From the NCBI GenBank assembly GCA_004553625.1, contig SFKX01000011.1:14963-78962 (forward strand): a stretch of 64,000 nucleotides of DNA. Reading direction: 5' to 3'. The DNA comes from Clostridiales bacterium. GTDB lineage: Bacteria > Bacillota_A > Clostridia > Oscillospirales > Oscillospiraceae. The translations under genes were made by a program, and so were the position numbers. Within the stretch, counting starts at the first letter, position 1. The number at the start of each line of letters is the position of its first letter. The notes below the pieces were generated by a model. The model saw only the letters and a program-made list of their open reading frames with translations, was not told where the DNA came from and did not search any database. Shown here in pieces: positions 16,125-24,388 of this stretch.

Positions 16125-17434
16125 TGGAACGTCTCCTCCCTCTTATACGCCGCGGAGCGGACGTAGACGATGAGCGACAGCGTGCCGGTGATGACGAAGA
16201 TGACCAGGCTGATGGCCGCGCCTATCGAATAGTAGTTGTTGCTGACGGAGAGGTTGTAGAGCCAATTTATGAGCAGATCGGTGTCGCTGGCTAGGAAGTA
16301 GTCGGCGTAGTTGCTCTGCAGGCCCGAGCGCAGGAAGAAGTAGATGCCGAAGTTGTTGAAGTTTCCAACGAACTGGCCTATGAGCACGGGCGTTATCGAG
16401 AACACGACGAAGGGCAGGGTTATTTTGCGGAACTGCGTGAACTTGCCCGCGCCGTCTATGGACGCCGCCTCGTAGAGCTGCGTGTCGATGTTCGAGAGTA
16501 TGCCCGTGGTCATGAGCATGATGGAGGGTATGGCTATCCAGGCGTTCACAAAGAAGCCTATGCCGCGCGCCCACCACTTCGCGCTCTCGACGTTCGAGAG
16601 GAAGAAGATGGCCTCGTGGCCGTTGCTTGTGAGCAGCTGGTTTATAGGCCCGCTCTGGGAGAACATGAACTTGAAGCCCAGCATGGTGATGAAGCCCGGT
16701 ATCGCGTAGGCGAGTATCGGGAAGGCGCGCCAGATCTTTGAGCCCTTGACGTTCTTCTTGTTGAGTATGAGCGCGATGGCGAGCCCGCCGAAGAAGTTTA
16801 TCGAGGTCGAGACCACGGCCCAGACGACGTTCCAGCCCAGGATCTTGCCGAAGGTGCTGCCCACGTTGCCGACGCCCAGTATCTTCTCCCAGGCGGAGAA
16901 GCTCCAGCTGGCGAGCACCGGGTGCACGACTTCGCCGCCGAAGTCCGTGAAGGCGATGAGGATCATGAACACAATGGGCAGGATGGAGAACATCGCCACG
17001 CCGATAAGCGGCAGGATGAGCGCGGAGAGGTAAAACTTCCCGTCTGCGGCATAGGCCATGGACTCCCTGAAGCTGTGCGGCTTTTTGCCCTTGGCGACCT
17101 CGCTGGAGGTGAATAGCACGTCCTTCACATTGGAAATGTAGAGCGCTATCGTGAAGATAAGTACGACGACGGCAAACAGGCCCATTATGAGCATCTGCAT
17201 AGAGTTGTCGCCCTCGATGCCCAGCCAGAGGTTCTCCTGCTGGGTACCGAGCGTGAAGATGCCGACTATGTCCTCTGCGCCGCGGGCCACGAAATAGACG
17301 ACGAGGCCCGCGAGGCTGAGGAGATACAGAAGCCCCTTTACGATCTGACCGTAGCAAAGCTGACCGAGGCCCATGACGACGAAGGAGAGCTTCGCCTGCC
17401 ACGGGGCTGAGCGCAGCCCGGCAGTCTTAGTCAT
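16121..17434 (-). CDS. Maltodextrin-type ABC transporter permease, MalF-like
   Basis: The 437 residues include an N-terminal region with extra helices (about residues 12-110, with a QLCYGQIVKGLLYL segment as seen in GanP/MalF-type proteins of Firmicutes). The core permease follows and has the EAA loop EAASIDGAGKFTQFRKITLP near residue 330. Together with the MalG-like protein it forms the transmembrane channel. It lies 33 bases after the receptor gene and overlaps the next gene by 4 bases. Maltodextrin as substrate is inferred from the GH13 genes on both ends of the operon. Confidence 0.93.
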   Translation of the reverse strand: MTKTAGLRSAPWQAKLSFVVMGLGQLCYGQIVKGLLYLLSLAGLVVYFVARGAEDIVGIFTLGTQQENLWLGIEGDNSMQMLIMGLFAVVVLIFTIALYISNVKDVLFTSSEVAKGKKPHSFRESMAYAADGKFYLSALILPLIGVAMFSILPIVFMILIAFTDFGGEVVHPVLASWSFSAWEKILGVGNVGSTFGKILGWNVVWAVVSTSINFFGGLAIALILNKKNVKGSKIWRAFPILAYAIPGFITMLGFKFMFSQSGPINQLLTSNGHEAIFFLSNVESAKWWARGIGFFVNAWIAIPSIMLMTTGILSNIDTQLYEAASIDGAGKFTQFRKITLPFVVFSITPVLIGQFVGNFNNFGIYFFLRSGLQSNYADYFLASDTDLLINWLYNLSVSNNYYSIGAAISLVIFVITGTLSLIVYVRSAAYKREETFQ

Positions 17435-17467
17435 TGTTGTTTCCCCCTCTATCTTCTTTCGGGCGGT

Positions 17468-18955
17468 TTATGAGAGCGTGAAGATGCCGTCGTAGATCTG
17501 GCTGCACACGTTCTCGAGCCCGGCCTGGATCTTTTCCACAGTGTCGTACTTGGTAGGTTCACCGCGGTTGCCGGAGAGTGCGTCGGTGGCGAGCTCAACG
17601 AAGAAGCTCTCGGAGGGAGTCCAGAGCTGGCTCACCGCGTTGATGGCCGGCATGATGTCCACGTTGCCGTTCTCGAGCCTGTCGAACACGGCGGCAACGG
17701 TCGAGTCGTTCTCGCCGATGGTCGCGGCGGCGTCGGCGCGGGCCGGGGTGATGCCGAGCATCTCGTTGCGCAGCACGACCTGCTCATAGTCCGCGGCGAA
17801 CTTCACAAAGGCCAGCGCCGCGTTCGGGCATTTGGTGTAGGACGAGATGCCGTAGCCGTTCATGCCGCCCATCATCTTGGTCTCGAGGGTGAGGTTCTCC
17901 ATGTCGGTGATGGTGTCCTGCCAGGCGTCCGCCGTCAGGTCGCCGGAGACGGGCAGGCGCGGAACGGCGATCATCTTGAGGTCAGCCTCGGCCTCTTCCT
18001 CTGTCCAGCCGTTGTTGACCATTTCCTTTATGAACATGCTGCGCACGTCCGGGGTGGTGATGGTGCAGAGCATCTTGCCCTTGGCAAGGTAGGAATAGGC
18101 GGAGGAGGCGAAGTCCTTCGCAACAATCTCGGTGTTGTCCATGAGCTCGGCCCACTGCCTGATCATCCAGGCGCCCTGGGCCGCGTTGCCCGCCGCAAGG
18201 CCGATGTCCTCGGCGTTCGTGTTGTTGTCGCCAAAGACATAGCCGCCGAAAGTGAAGAGATAGCCGGTCATGAAGTAGGTGTCTACGAGCTCGTCCAGGT
18301 AGCCGTATTCGGTCTTGCCGCCGTTCTCCTGCGTCTCCTTGCTGAAGGCGTAGAGCGCGGTGTAGGTCTCAAAGAAGTCGGGGGTGCCGTTGCTGTTCAG
18401 GTCCCAGTTCTCCTGCCAGTCGTCGGGAAGCATGGACTCTATGTAGTAGAGCATACCGGTCTGGACATTTATCGGTACGCCGCAGTAGTATGTGGTGCCG
18501 TCCAAGTTGAGGGCGTAGGCGTTCCAGGCGCTCTCGGGGATCTGGTCGGCATAACCCAGCGTGTCGATGGGCAAGGGCAGGATGTGCTGATTCTCAGCGT
18601 ACTGCATGATGATGTCGTTTGCCTGATACCAGACGTCCGGGCCGTAGCCGTAGGGTCCGTCGGAGGCGAGGTCGGAATACTGGTCGGTATTCATGCGCTC
18701 GGCCGAGATGCCTTGGTCCGCATAGGCCTCGTTGAAGGCGTTTATGAGTGCCTCGACGTATCCGAGCTCGACGGCGGTGTCGTTCTCGAGGACCTTGACG
18801 ACCGCACCCTCTTCCAGCTCGCCGGAGAACTTGGCCATGACTCCGTCGCTCGTCGAGCCGCCCGTACCCTCCTGCTCCTCACGCCCGCAGGCCGCAAGGG
18901 CGAACACCAGCGCCAGCGCCAGTAAAAGCGCAGCGATGCGTTTCATCATTTTCAT
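17468..18955 (-). CDS. Maltodextrin-type extracellular solute-binding lipoprotein
   Basis: A 495-residue receptor with a lipoprotein signal (MKMMKRIAALLL, lipobox LAAC near residue 20) and the bilobal fold of family 1 sugar-binding proteins. Recognisable pieces are YGPDVWYQANDIIMQYAE near residue 95, VPINVQTGMLYYI, SYLAKGKMLCTITTPDV, and MNGYGISSYTKCPNAALAFVKF, the usual sequence around the hinge and sugar cleft. AAGGAG lies 9 bases before the ATG. It sits 3 bases after the GH13 gene and before the two permeases. Confidence 0.93.
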   Translation of the reverse strand: MKMMKRIAALLLALALVFALAACGREEQEGTGGSTSDGVMAKFSGELEEGAVVKVLENDTAVELGYVEALINAFNEAYADQGISAERMNTDQYSDLASDGPYGYGPDVWYQANDIIMQYAENQHILPLPIDTLGYADQIPESAWNAYALNLDGTTYYCGVPINVQTGMLYYIESMLPDDWQENWDLNSNGTPDFFETYTALYAFSKETQENGGKTEYGYLDELVDTYFMTGYLFTFGGYVFGDNNTNAEDIGLAAGNAAQGAWMIRQWAELMDNTEIVAKDFASSAYSYLAKGKMLCTITTPDVRSMFIKEMVNNGWTEEEAEADLKMIAVPRLPVSGDLTADAWQDTITDMENLTLETKMMGGMNGYGISSYTKCPNAALAFVKFAADYEQVVLRNEMLGITPARADAAATIGENDSTVAAVFDRLENGNVDIMPAINAVSQLWTPSESFFVELATDALSGNRGEPTKYDTVEKIQAGLENVCSQIYDGIFTLS

Positions 18956-18958
18956 TTT

Positions 18959-20632
18959 TTACATCTCCTTTTCCTTTATGACAATGCCCATGGCTTCTAT
19001 CGCAGTCCCGTCAGACAGACTGCGAGCCGTTTCCGAAGGATTGATGTGGAGCGTGATACTCCTTGTTTCCGTGTACCTCTCTATCTCCACGACGCCGCCC
19101 TGCTCTCTGATATGGCAGCCGCCTCGGGAGAGGCAGTCGCCGCGCCGAAGCGCCGCGAGTCGCTTGACGAGCCCGTAAAGCTCCATATCCCAGCTGTCCT
19201 CATCCCAGCGGAAGCAGCGGCGGCAGTCCGGGTCGTAACCGCCCTCCATGCCGATCTCATCCCCGTAGTAGACCATCGGCATTCCCGGGAAGAAAAACAT
19301 GACGGCCAGCGCCAGCGCCTCGCGCCTTTTGTCACCGCCCGCCTGGGTGAGAAAGCGCTCCGTGTCGTGGCTGTCCAGAAGGTTGAACATCATCTCGCAG
19401 GCCGGACCTATGTTCCGCCAGAGCAACAGGCAGAGCCTCGAGGCAAAGCCCGCAGCGTCGATGCGCCCGAAGGCCAGCAGGTCCAGGCAAGCCTTGGTCA
19501 GGCCGTAGTTCATGACTCCGTCGTACATGTCCCCGCGCAAAAACTCCTGCGCGCCGTGCCAGACCTCGCCTATTATGACGGCGTCCGGCTTTGCAGACTT
19601 GACGGCCTCACGGAAACGGCGCAGAAAACGCATCGATATCTCGTCGGACACGTCCAGCCTCCAGCCATCCGCGCCGAATTCTTCTATCCAGTAGCGCCCG
19701 ACGCGGCAGAAGTAGTCGATGACCTCGTCGTTGTCCGTGTTCAGCTTCGGCATATATGGCACGTCCGCGAAGGTGCGATAGTTGCACTTGGAAAAGCTCG
19801 AGCGCTCGCCCTCGATAAAGAACCAGTCCCAGTAGGGAGATTCTCGTCCCCTTATCGAGGTATCCACAAAGATGGGGTTTGTGTGCGCGCAGTGATTGAA
19901 TACACCGTCGAGCACAACCTTCATGCCCCTCTTGTGCGCCGCGGCTATGAGCGAGCGCAGGGCCTCGTCCCCGCCGAAACATTCGTCTACTTTGAAGTAA
20001 TCCTCGATGTCGTACTTGTGGTTGCTGACGGACTGGAACACCGGAGTCATGTATATACAGCTGACGCCCAGCTCCTCTAAGTAGTCCAGGCCCTCCTCTA
20101 TTCCGCGCAGGTCGCCGCCGGCAAAGCTCTTGGGAGTTGGCTTTTCGCCCCACTCGAGGTTTATATAACCAGTGTCCTTTGTCCCGCTGCCTATGCGGAA
20201 GCGGTCAGGGAAGATCTGATAGCATACCGCCGTACGCACCCAATCGGGTACGCGCATGACGTCGCTCTTATGGACGTAGGGATACTGGAAGTAGTTGAAA
20301 TAGCCGAAGTCCCAGTCATAGTCCGCGGCAGCGCCCTCCTCACAGAGGTAGAGGGTCTCTCCGCCGGAGACCAGCCTGAACACATAGGCCAGCCTTGTAT
20401 CTCCAAGCTCCAGTTCCGCGCCGAAATAGTCGTAAAGCTCATCCGAGCGCAAGAGCTCCATCGTCCGCTCGGAACGCGGCTTCGTCGTCCAGTCAAACTT
20501 ATTCTCGGCGTACACAAGGGTGACCTCATCAAGATCGCCGCGCGCCGCGCGGAGCCTTATATACATGCTCTGCTCCGAAGTCGGAAAGCAATCCAACGGC
20601 CTGCCCCTGTGCAGTATGGCTCTGATATCCAT
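18959..20632 (-). CDS. Cytoplasmic GH13 enzyme, neopullulanase/maltogenic-amylase-like
   Basis: The 557-residue protein has no signal peptide. The N-terminal 130 residues look like the CBM34-type domain of cyclomaltodextrinase/neopullulanase. The barrel carries GH13 regions I (DGVFNH), II (GADGWRLDVSDE), III (IIGEVW) and IV (NLLDSHDTER). AGGDLRGIEEGLDYLEELG precedes region I as in this subfamily. It should break imported maltodextrins or cyclodextrins into glucose and maltose. The ATG at 20632 has GGAGG 6 bases upstream; the frame stays open upstream to 21049, but that part overlaps the divergent regulator. It is the first gene of the transporter operon. Confidence 0.93.
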   Translation of the reverse strand: MDIRAILHRGRPLDCFPTSEQSMYIRLRAARGDLDEVTLVYAENKFDWTTKPRSERTMELLRSDELYDYFGAELELGDTRLAYVFRLVSGGETLYLCEEGAAADYDWDFGYFNYFQYPYVHKSDVMRVPDWVRTAVCYQIFPDRFRIGSGTKDTGYINLEWGEKPTPKSFAGGDLRGIEEGLDYLEELGVSCIYMTPVFQSVSNHKYDIEDYFKVDECFGGDEALRSLIAAAHKRGMKVVLDGVFNHCAHTNPIFVDTSIRGRESPYWDWFFIEGERSSFSKCNYRTFADVPYMPKLNTDNDEVIDYFCRVGRYWIEEFGADGWRLDVSDEISMRFLRRFREAVKSAKPDAVIIGEVWHGAQEFLRGDMYDGVMNYGLTKACLDLLAFGRIDAAGFASRLCLLLWRNIGPACEMMFNLLDSHDTERFLTQAGGDKRREALALAVMFFFPGMPMVYYGDEIGMEGGYDPDCRRCFRWDEDSWDMELYGLVKRLAALRRGDCLSRGGCHIREQGGVVEIERYTETRSITLHINPSETARSLSDGTAIEAMGIVIKEKEM

Positions 20633-20659
20633 ACGTTCCTCCAAAATAGTCCCGCCCGA

Positions 20660-20689
20660 TTGACACCGTGCAGGGCGGTTTGTTATTAT
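20660..20689 (+). promoter_or_regulatory. Sigma-A promoter for the LacI-type regulator, possibly giving a leaderless mRNA
   Basis: TTGACA (20660-20665), 18 bases, TATTAT (20684-20689). The ATG at 20696 sits 7 bases after the -10 box and no ribosome site precedes it. An inverted repeat CCGCCC (20652-20657) / GGGCGG (20673-20678) brackets the -35 box and may be a regulator site also controlling the divergent operon. Confidence 0.65.
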
Positions 20690-20695
20690 TGTGCT

Positions 20696-21556
20696 ATGGC
20701 TGATATGAGTAATAAAAAGAAAAAAGTAACTATAAAAGACATCGCGGACGCCTGCGGCGTTTCCACCGCGACGGTGTCCTATGTCGTAAACGGCAGAGAG
20801 GACCAGCGCATAAGTCCGGAGACCTGGAAGCGGGTCCTCCACGAGGTCCACATCATGGGCTACGAGTCCTCTGCCGTCGCAAAAGCCCTGGCTACTGGCA
20901 ACAGCGGCGTCGTCGGTCTCTTTGCGCCGAACTCGGCGTCCGGGCCGGACGAGGCCTATGCTTTTGCCTCCTTCGCACAGGAGCTCATGGTCCAGCTCGA
21001 AAAGCGCGGGTATACCCTCAGGCTGATAGACGACAGCTGCGTCAGCCAAACCATCAACACCATGGACGCAATTGTGACCGTCAATATTGACCGGCTCACC
21101 TTCCGAAAAATCGGCTTCAACTGCTTTTATCCGCTCATCTGCGTCGACGGGGTCGTGGACGACCTCTTCCTATTTTATCAGATAAATACGGACTATGCCG
21201 CAGCCGCAAGAGCGGCGCGCAGTCTGGGCAGCCACGCCTGCGCCGTTCTCAGCCCCTTCGCAGAGCCCAGGCTCAACAGTCAGATAGAAGAATGCTTCGA
21301 CTCCGTGTGCTTCGGCAGCTCCGAGGCTCAGCTGAGCCGCTTCTTTGCGGAGCAGCCGGAGGATACGGTCTGCGTCGCCATGGGGGCAATGCTGGCGGAA
21401 CGCGCCCGGCGCCTCTGTCGCGGCAGGGTCCTCTCGCTCTGTCCGGGAGGAGACATCCAGCTGCCCGTAGCGCGCAAGGCGGAGACCGTGGCCTCGCTCG
21501 TGTATGAGACCATCCGGAAAACCGCCGGCGGCGAACACGACATCAGAATACTCTGA
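20696..21556 (+). CDS. LacI-family transcriptional regulator of the maltodextrin locus
   Basis: The 286-residue protein has a LacI HTH near residues 10-60: VTIKDIADACGVSTATVSYVVNG, then a hinge-like region ending SAVAKALATGNSG. The effector-binding part is shorter than the usual 270 residues and lacks part of the second lobe, so sugar sensing may differ. It is divergent from the GH13-transporter operon and is the natural candidate for its control. The ATG at 20696 has no Shine-Dalgarno; a second ATG at 20705 is possible. A terminator follows at 21573-21610. Confidence 0.85.
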   Translation: MADMSNKKKKVTIKDIADACGVSTATVSYVVNGREDQRISPETWKRVLHEVHIMGYESSAVAKALATGNSGVVGLFAPNSASGPDEAYAFASFAQELMVQLEKRGYTLRLIDDSCVSQTINTMDAIVTVNIDRLTFRKIGFNCFYPLICVDGVVDDLFLFYQINTDYAAAARAARSLGSHACAVLSPFAEPRLNSQIEECFDSVCFGSSEAQLSRFFAEQPEDTVCVAMGAMLAERARRLCRGRVLSLCPGGDIQLPVARKAETVASLVYETIRKTAGGEHDIRIL

Positions 21557-21572
21557 ACCGCTTTCCGAGATC

Positions 21573-21610
21573 GCGGCGGGGGAGCCTTTGGCTCCCTCGC
21601 CGCATCTTTT
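21573..21610 (+). terminator. Terminator of the LacI-type gene
   Basis: Arms GCGGCGGGGGAGCC (21573-21586) and GGCTCCCTCGCCGC (21590-21603), followed by ATCTTTTAT. The minus-strand direction has no T run. Confidence 0.75.
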
Positions 21611-21614
21611 ATGT

Positions 21615-22934
21615 TCAGTAGGTGATGGCTCCGGTGGCCGGGTCAAAGACTATGGTGTAGGTGCCGGGCGCAACGAGAATGTTCTCGCCCGCCGCGTTGC
21701 CATACCAATACTCGTTGGCCACGCAGCCGCCCGCGCCGTAGGCCACCTTGAAGGCCACGTTGCCCTCGGTCCAGTCCTCGGTCTCGTCCTCGGTGAAGGT
21801 GACGTCGAGCTTGTAGGTGCCGTCGTCCTGGGCCTGCATCTTGTAGGCCGTGTTCTCGGCGTTGGCGTCAGCCGCCCAGCCGGCATTGCCGCAAGTGCCA
21901 ACAACGTAGTAGGCGGGCTCCTCAACAAAGAAGTTCTTTACCGCCGCCTGGTTGTCCTGGAGCTCGATCTCCAGCCAGACTATGTAGGTCCCCGCCGGGA
22001 CGACGAAGTTAGGCGTAGCCTCAGGGTCTACGTTGCGCAGGTCGTACCAGTCGCCGTTCACAAGGTTCTTTACGCCGAACATGGCCGCGTCGAGGTCGTT
22101 CTGGGTGTCGTAATCCTCTTCGGTGACGGTAAGCAGGTAGTACCAGATGTTGTCGTCGCCGTTCTTGAGCATTTTGAAGCTCTCGGGGTCCTCGCCCCAA
22201 TTGTTGAAGGTACCCTGGAGCTGGAAGTCAAACTCAGGCGCGGAAAGCTCCGCAGCGTCGCCCAGGCGCTCGGCGCTGAGCTTGCAGAGGGTGAGGGTCT
22301 CGGCATCCGTCGTCAGAGTGAGCTTGTAAAGGCCGGACTGCGCCACAACGATGTTGGCGCCGGAGTTGAATGCATCCTCGCCGCCGGCGAAATACTCGGA
22401 CTCGACAATATTGGAGGCGTCGATGCTGTCGCCCCAGTTGTAGTCCTGGTCGATGACGGCGATCTTGAACTGGTCGCCCTCATAGAGGTTTATCTCGATG
22501 GCAAAGGTGTTGAACTCGCCCTCGACCGGCTGGAGAATATAGTCGTCCTGCGGCCAGGCGTGACCCCAGTTGTTGTCCGGATATCCGGCGAGACTGCCGG
22601 CCAGCATCCAGGCCCTCTCGTCCGCAACGGACGACTGCCAGGCCACAAAGACGGAGGTATCCGCAGTGACGGGGGCGCTCATGTCGTAGGGAATGACGAG
22701 CGCGGGGGTGGCGTAGTAACCCTGGATTACATAGCCCTCCTTGGTTATCTCGGGCTCAGCGACGGGCTGGCCCTCCTCGGCGTCGACCTCGGCGAGAACG
22801 GTCGTCCCGTCGCTGTCGTAGAACGTTACCTTGAAACCGCCGGACTTGGTCTCGCTGCCCTCGCCGCAGGCGGCGAGCGCAAAGACCATGACAACGGCAA
22901 GCGCAAGGCAAAGCATGGTGCGCAGCTTTTTCAT
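21615..22934 (-). CDS. Surface lipoprotein with repeated carbohydrate-binding-like modules
   Basis: The 439-residue lipoprotein (MKKLRTMLCLALAVV, lipobox LAAC near residue 22) begins with an InlB B-repeat-like unit (KVTFYDSDGTTVLAEVDAEE, then GYVIQGYYATPA). It then shows three similar modules of about 110 residues. Each has an aromatic motif near its start (MLAGSLAGYPDNNWG, FQLQGTFNNWGEDPESF, YYVVGTCGNAGWAADAN) and an ending of the A-P-G-T-Y-x-I/V type. This resembles starch-binding SusE/SusF-like or CBM20/48-like modules. A role in holding starch at the cell surface for the adjacent amylase operon is inferred. GGAGGACAAGAA precedes the ATG. Confidence 0.75.
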   Translation of the reverse strand: MKKLRTMLCLALAVVMVFALAACGEGSETKSGGFKVTFYDSDGTTVLAEVDAEEGQPVAEPEITKEGYVIQGYYATPALVIPYDMSAPVTADTSVFVAWQSSVADERAWMLAGSLAGYPDNNWGHAWPQDDYILQPVEGEFNTFAIEINLYEGDQFKIAVIDQDYNWGDSIDASNIVESEYFAGGEDAFNSGANIVVAQSGLYKLTLTTDAETLTLCKLSAERLGDAAELSAPEFDFQLQGTFNNWGEDPESFKMLKNGDDNIWYYLLTVTEEDYDTQNDLDAAMFGVKNLVNGDWYDLRNVDPEATPNFVVPAGTYIVWLEIELQDNQAAVKNFFVEEPAYYVVGTCGNAGWAADANAENTAYKMQAQDDGTYKLDVTFTEDETEDWTEGNVAFKVAYGAGGCVANEYWYGNAAGENILVAPGTYTIVFDPATGAITY

Positions 22935-22996
22935 TTCTTGTCCTCCTTAACATAATATTCCTTCTCATTTCCGGCTGCCAACGCTCGAAAGCGTCT

Positions 22997-23016
22997 TTGC
23001 TTAAGCGTTTAAGCAA
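22997..23016. promoter_or_regulatory. LacI-type operator-like dyad in front of the surface lipoprotein gene
   Basis: TTGCTTAAGCGTTTAAGCAA is a 20-bp inverted repeat with one mismatched pair. It lies just downstream of the predicted transcript start of the minus-strand lipoprotein gene (22934), a position suited to repression. The regulator is unknown; the LacI protein at 20696 is a candidate. Confidence 0.6.
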
Positions 23017-23028
23017 CTCCTTATGCAA

Positions 23029-23058
23029 ATAATAATATGTGCATCAACACCCTGTCAA
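23029..23058 (-). promoter_or_regulatory. Sigma-A promoter for the surface lipoprotein gene
   Basis: On the minus strand TTGACA (23053-23058), 18 bases, TATTAT (23029-23034). The 20-bp dyad at 22997-23016 overlaps the start of the transcript. Confidence 0.6.
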
Positions 23059-23340
23059 CGGCCTAAGCCCTCATGTACATTTTTTGTATATTCCTCCAAT
23101 TACTACAGCGCCATTTTTTGCACTAATACGATAAAATATTATGTATACCGCCAAATCGCGTCTTATTGTCCTCGATGGTCGATTTGCCGGATAAATGTGA
23201 ATTATGCCCCAAAATGATTTGATTTCCATAAGTATCATTCACGAAAATGTTATATGAGGCCCAAAAATCATTGCGCAATCTCCGGCGTTCATGTTATTCT
23301 GAGTTCACAAATAAGTGTTCGTTGTTTTTTATACGCCAAA

Positions 23341-23356
23341 ATGGAAGCGCTTCCAT
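23341..23356. promoter_or_regulatory. LacI/GalR-type palindromic operator before the second LacI gene
   Basis: ATGGAAGCGCTTCCAT is a perfect 16-bp palindrome with a central CG, the hallmark of LacI-family sites. It ends 17 bases before the LacI ATG, suggesting autoregulation of the whole transporter-GH30 operon. Confidence 0.75.
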
Positions 23357-23373
23357 CAGAGAGGAGGTTTGCT

Positions 23374-24372
23374 ATGGCCACTTTGAATGACGTGGCAAAA
23401 CTGGCGGGTGTGGCCCCGGTAACGGTATCCAGGGTGATAAATGACCCCGGAGCGGTTCGGGAGGAGACCCGGGAGCGCGTCAGGAAGGCTATGGCCCAGC
23501 TTCAATACATCCCCAACATGGCCGCGCGCAACCTGGTCACAAAGCGAAGCGGCGTCATAGACATCTATCTGCCGGAAAGCATGGACCTGAGCAACCCCTT
23601 CGCCATGCATTTCATAAGCGGCATAAGCGAAGTACTCAGCCAACACATGTATTCTCTGCTGATCCTGCGCAACCGCGAGCACGAGCACATCTGCGACGGA
23701 TACATCGTAACGGGCCTGCTGCGCAACGAGATATTTGACTTTGAGCGCTATGCCGCGGAGCGTTCGCGGCCGGTCGTGCTCTTCGGGCATACGGAGCTGC
23801 CCGGCGTCAGCTGCATAGACGTGGACAACGTGGAGGGCGGCAGAATGGGTACCCGTCAGCTGACGGAGCTCGGTCACCGCAGGGTGGCGATGATAAACGT
23901 TGCCGAGAACAAGGACTATACGGCGGACCGCCTCTCCGGCTACCAGGAAGCGCTTGAAGAAGCGGGTCTCCCCTTCAGCAGCGAACTGGTTGTCTACGAG
24001 GAAAACAGCATCGCCGGAGGCGCAGAGGCCGCGAAGTCCCTGCTTGCCGTCGGCGGATTCAGCGCCGTCTTCTGTGCGACGGACACCGTGGCAGTCGGCG
24101 CGGTCTCGGCGCTGGCGGATGCCGGGCTGAGGGTGCCTCAGGACGTCTCAATCGTCGGTTTCGACGGGCTGGGCTATCAAAACCTCGTTTCGCCCAGGCT
24201 GACGAGCGTACAGCAGCCCATCTTCGAGATAGGCAAAATGCTGGCCTCGGAACTGCTGGAGCGGATCTCCGGCAGGGGCGGGAAACTGTCCAGGCTCGTG
24301 GCCCCGGTCATGTATATAGGTGCATCAACGGCCCCGCCGAGCGGAGCCGTTCAGGAAGAACATCTCGAATGA
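23374..24372 (+). CDS. LacI-family transcriptional regulator of the GH30 locus
   Basis: A full-length 332-residue LacI/GalR regulator. The HTH reads ATLNDVAKLAGVAPVTVSRV at the N-terminus, with the hinge helix near IPNMAARNLVTKRSG. The periplasmic-binding-protein-like domain has typical segments: SCIDVDNVEGGRMGTRQL, FCATDTVAVGAVSALADAG, IVGFDGLGY, LTSVQQP. The ATG at 23374 has GAGGAGG 7 bases upstream; an in-frame ATG-like start at 23254 is rejected because the palindromic operator lies inside that stretch. It precedes a sugar transporter and two GH30 genes in the same direction and should respond to their substrate. Confidence 0.95.
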   Translation: MATLNDVAKLAGVAPVTVSRVINDPGAVREETRERVRKAMAQLQYIPNMAARNLVTKRSGVIDIYLPESMDLSNPFAMHFISGISEVLSQHMYSLLILRNREHEHICDGYIVTGLLRNEIFDFERYAAERSRPVVLFGHTELPGVSCIDVDNVEGGRMGTRQLTELGHRRVAMINVAENKDYTADRLSGYQEALEEAGLPFSSELVVYEENSIAGGAEAAKSLLAVGGFSAVFCATDTVAVGAVSALADAGLRVPQDVSIVGFDGLGYQNLVSPRLTSVQQPIFEIGKMLASELLERISGRGGKLSRLVAPVMYIGASTAPPSGAVQEEHLE

Positions 24373-24388
24373 AAACGGAGGTACAAAA

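Larger units (their letters stand above)
22935..23373. other. 439-base intergenic region between divergent carbohydrate genes
   Basis: It contains a minus-strand promoter (23029-23058) with a 20-bp dyad (22997-23016) for the surface lipoprotein, and a 16-bp palindrome (23341-23356) before the second LacI gene. The AT-rich middle (about 23060-23335) shows no convincing gene or RNA. Confidence 0.6.

Noticed and set aside
18959..21049. Longer 696-residue start for the cytoplasmic GH13 gene
   Set aside because: The extra 139 codons lie opposite the LacI gene and its promoter; a GGAGG-preceded ATG exists at 20632, and the protein from there matches the family.
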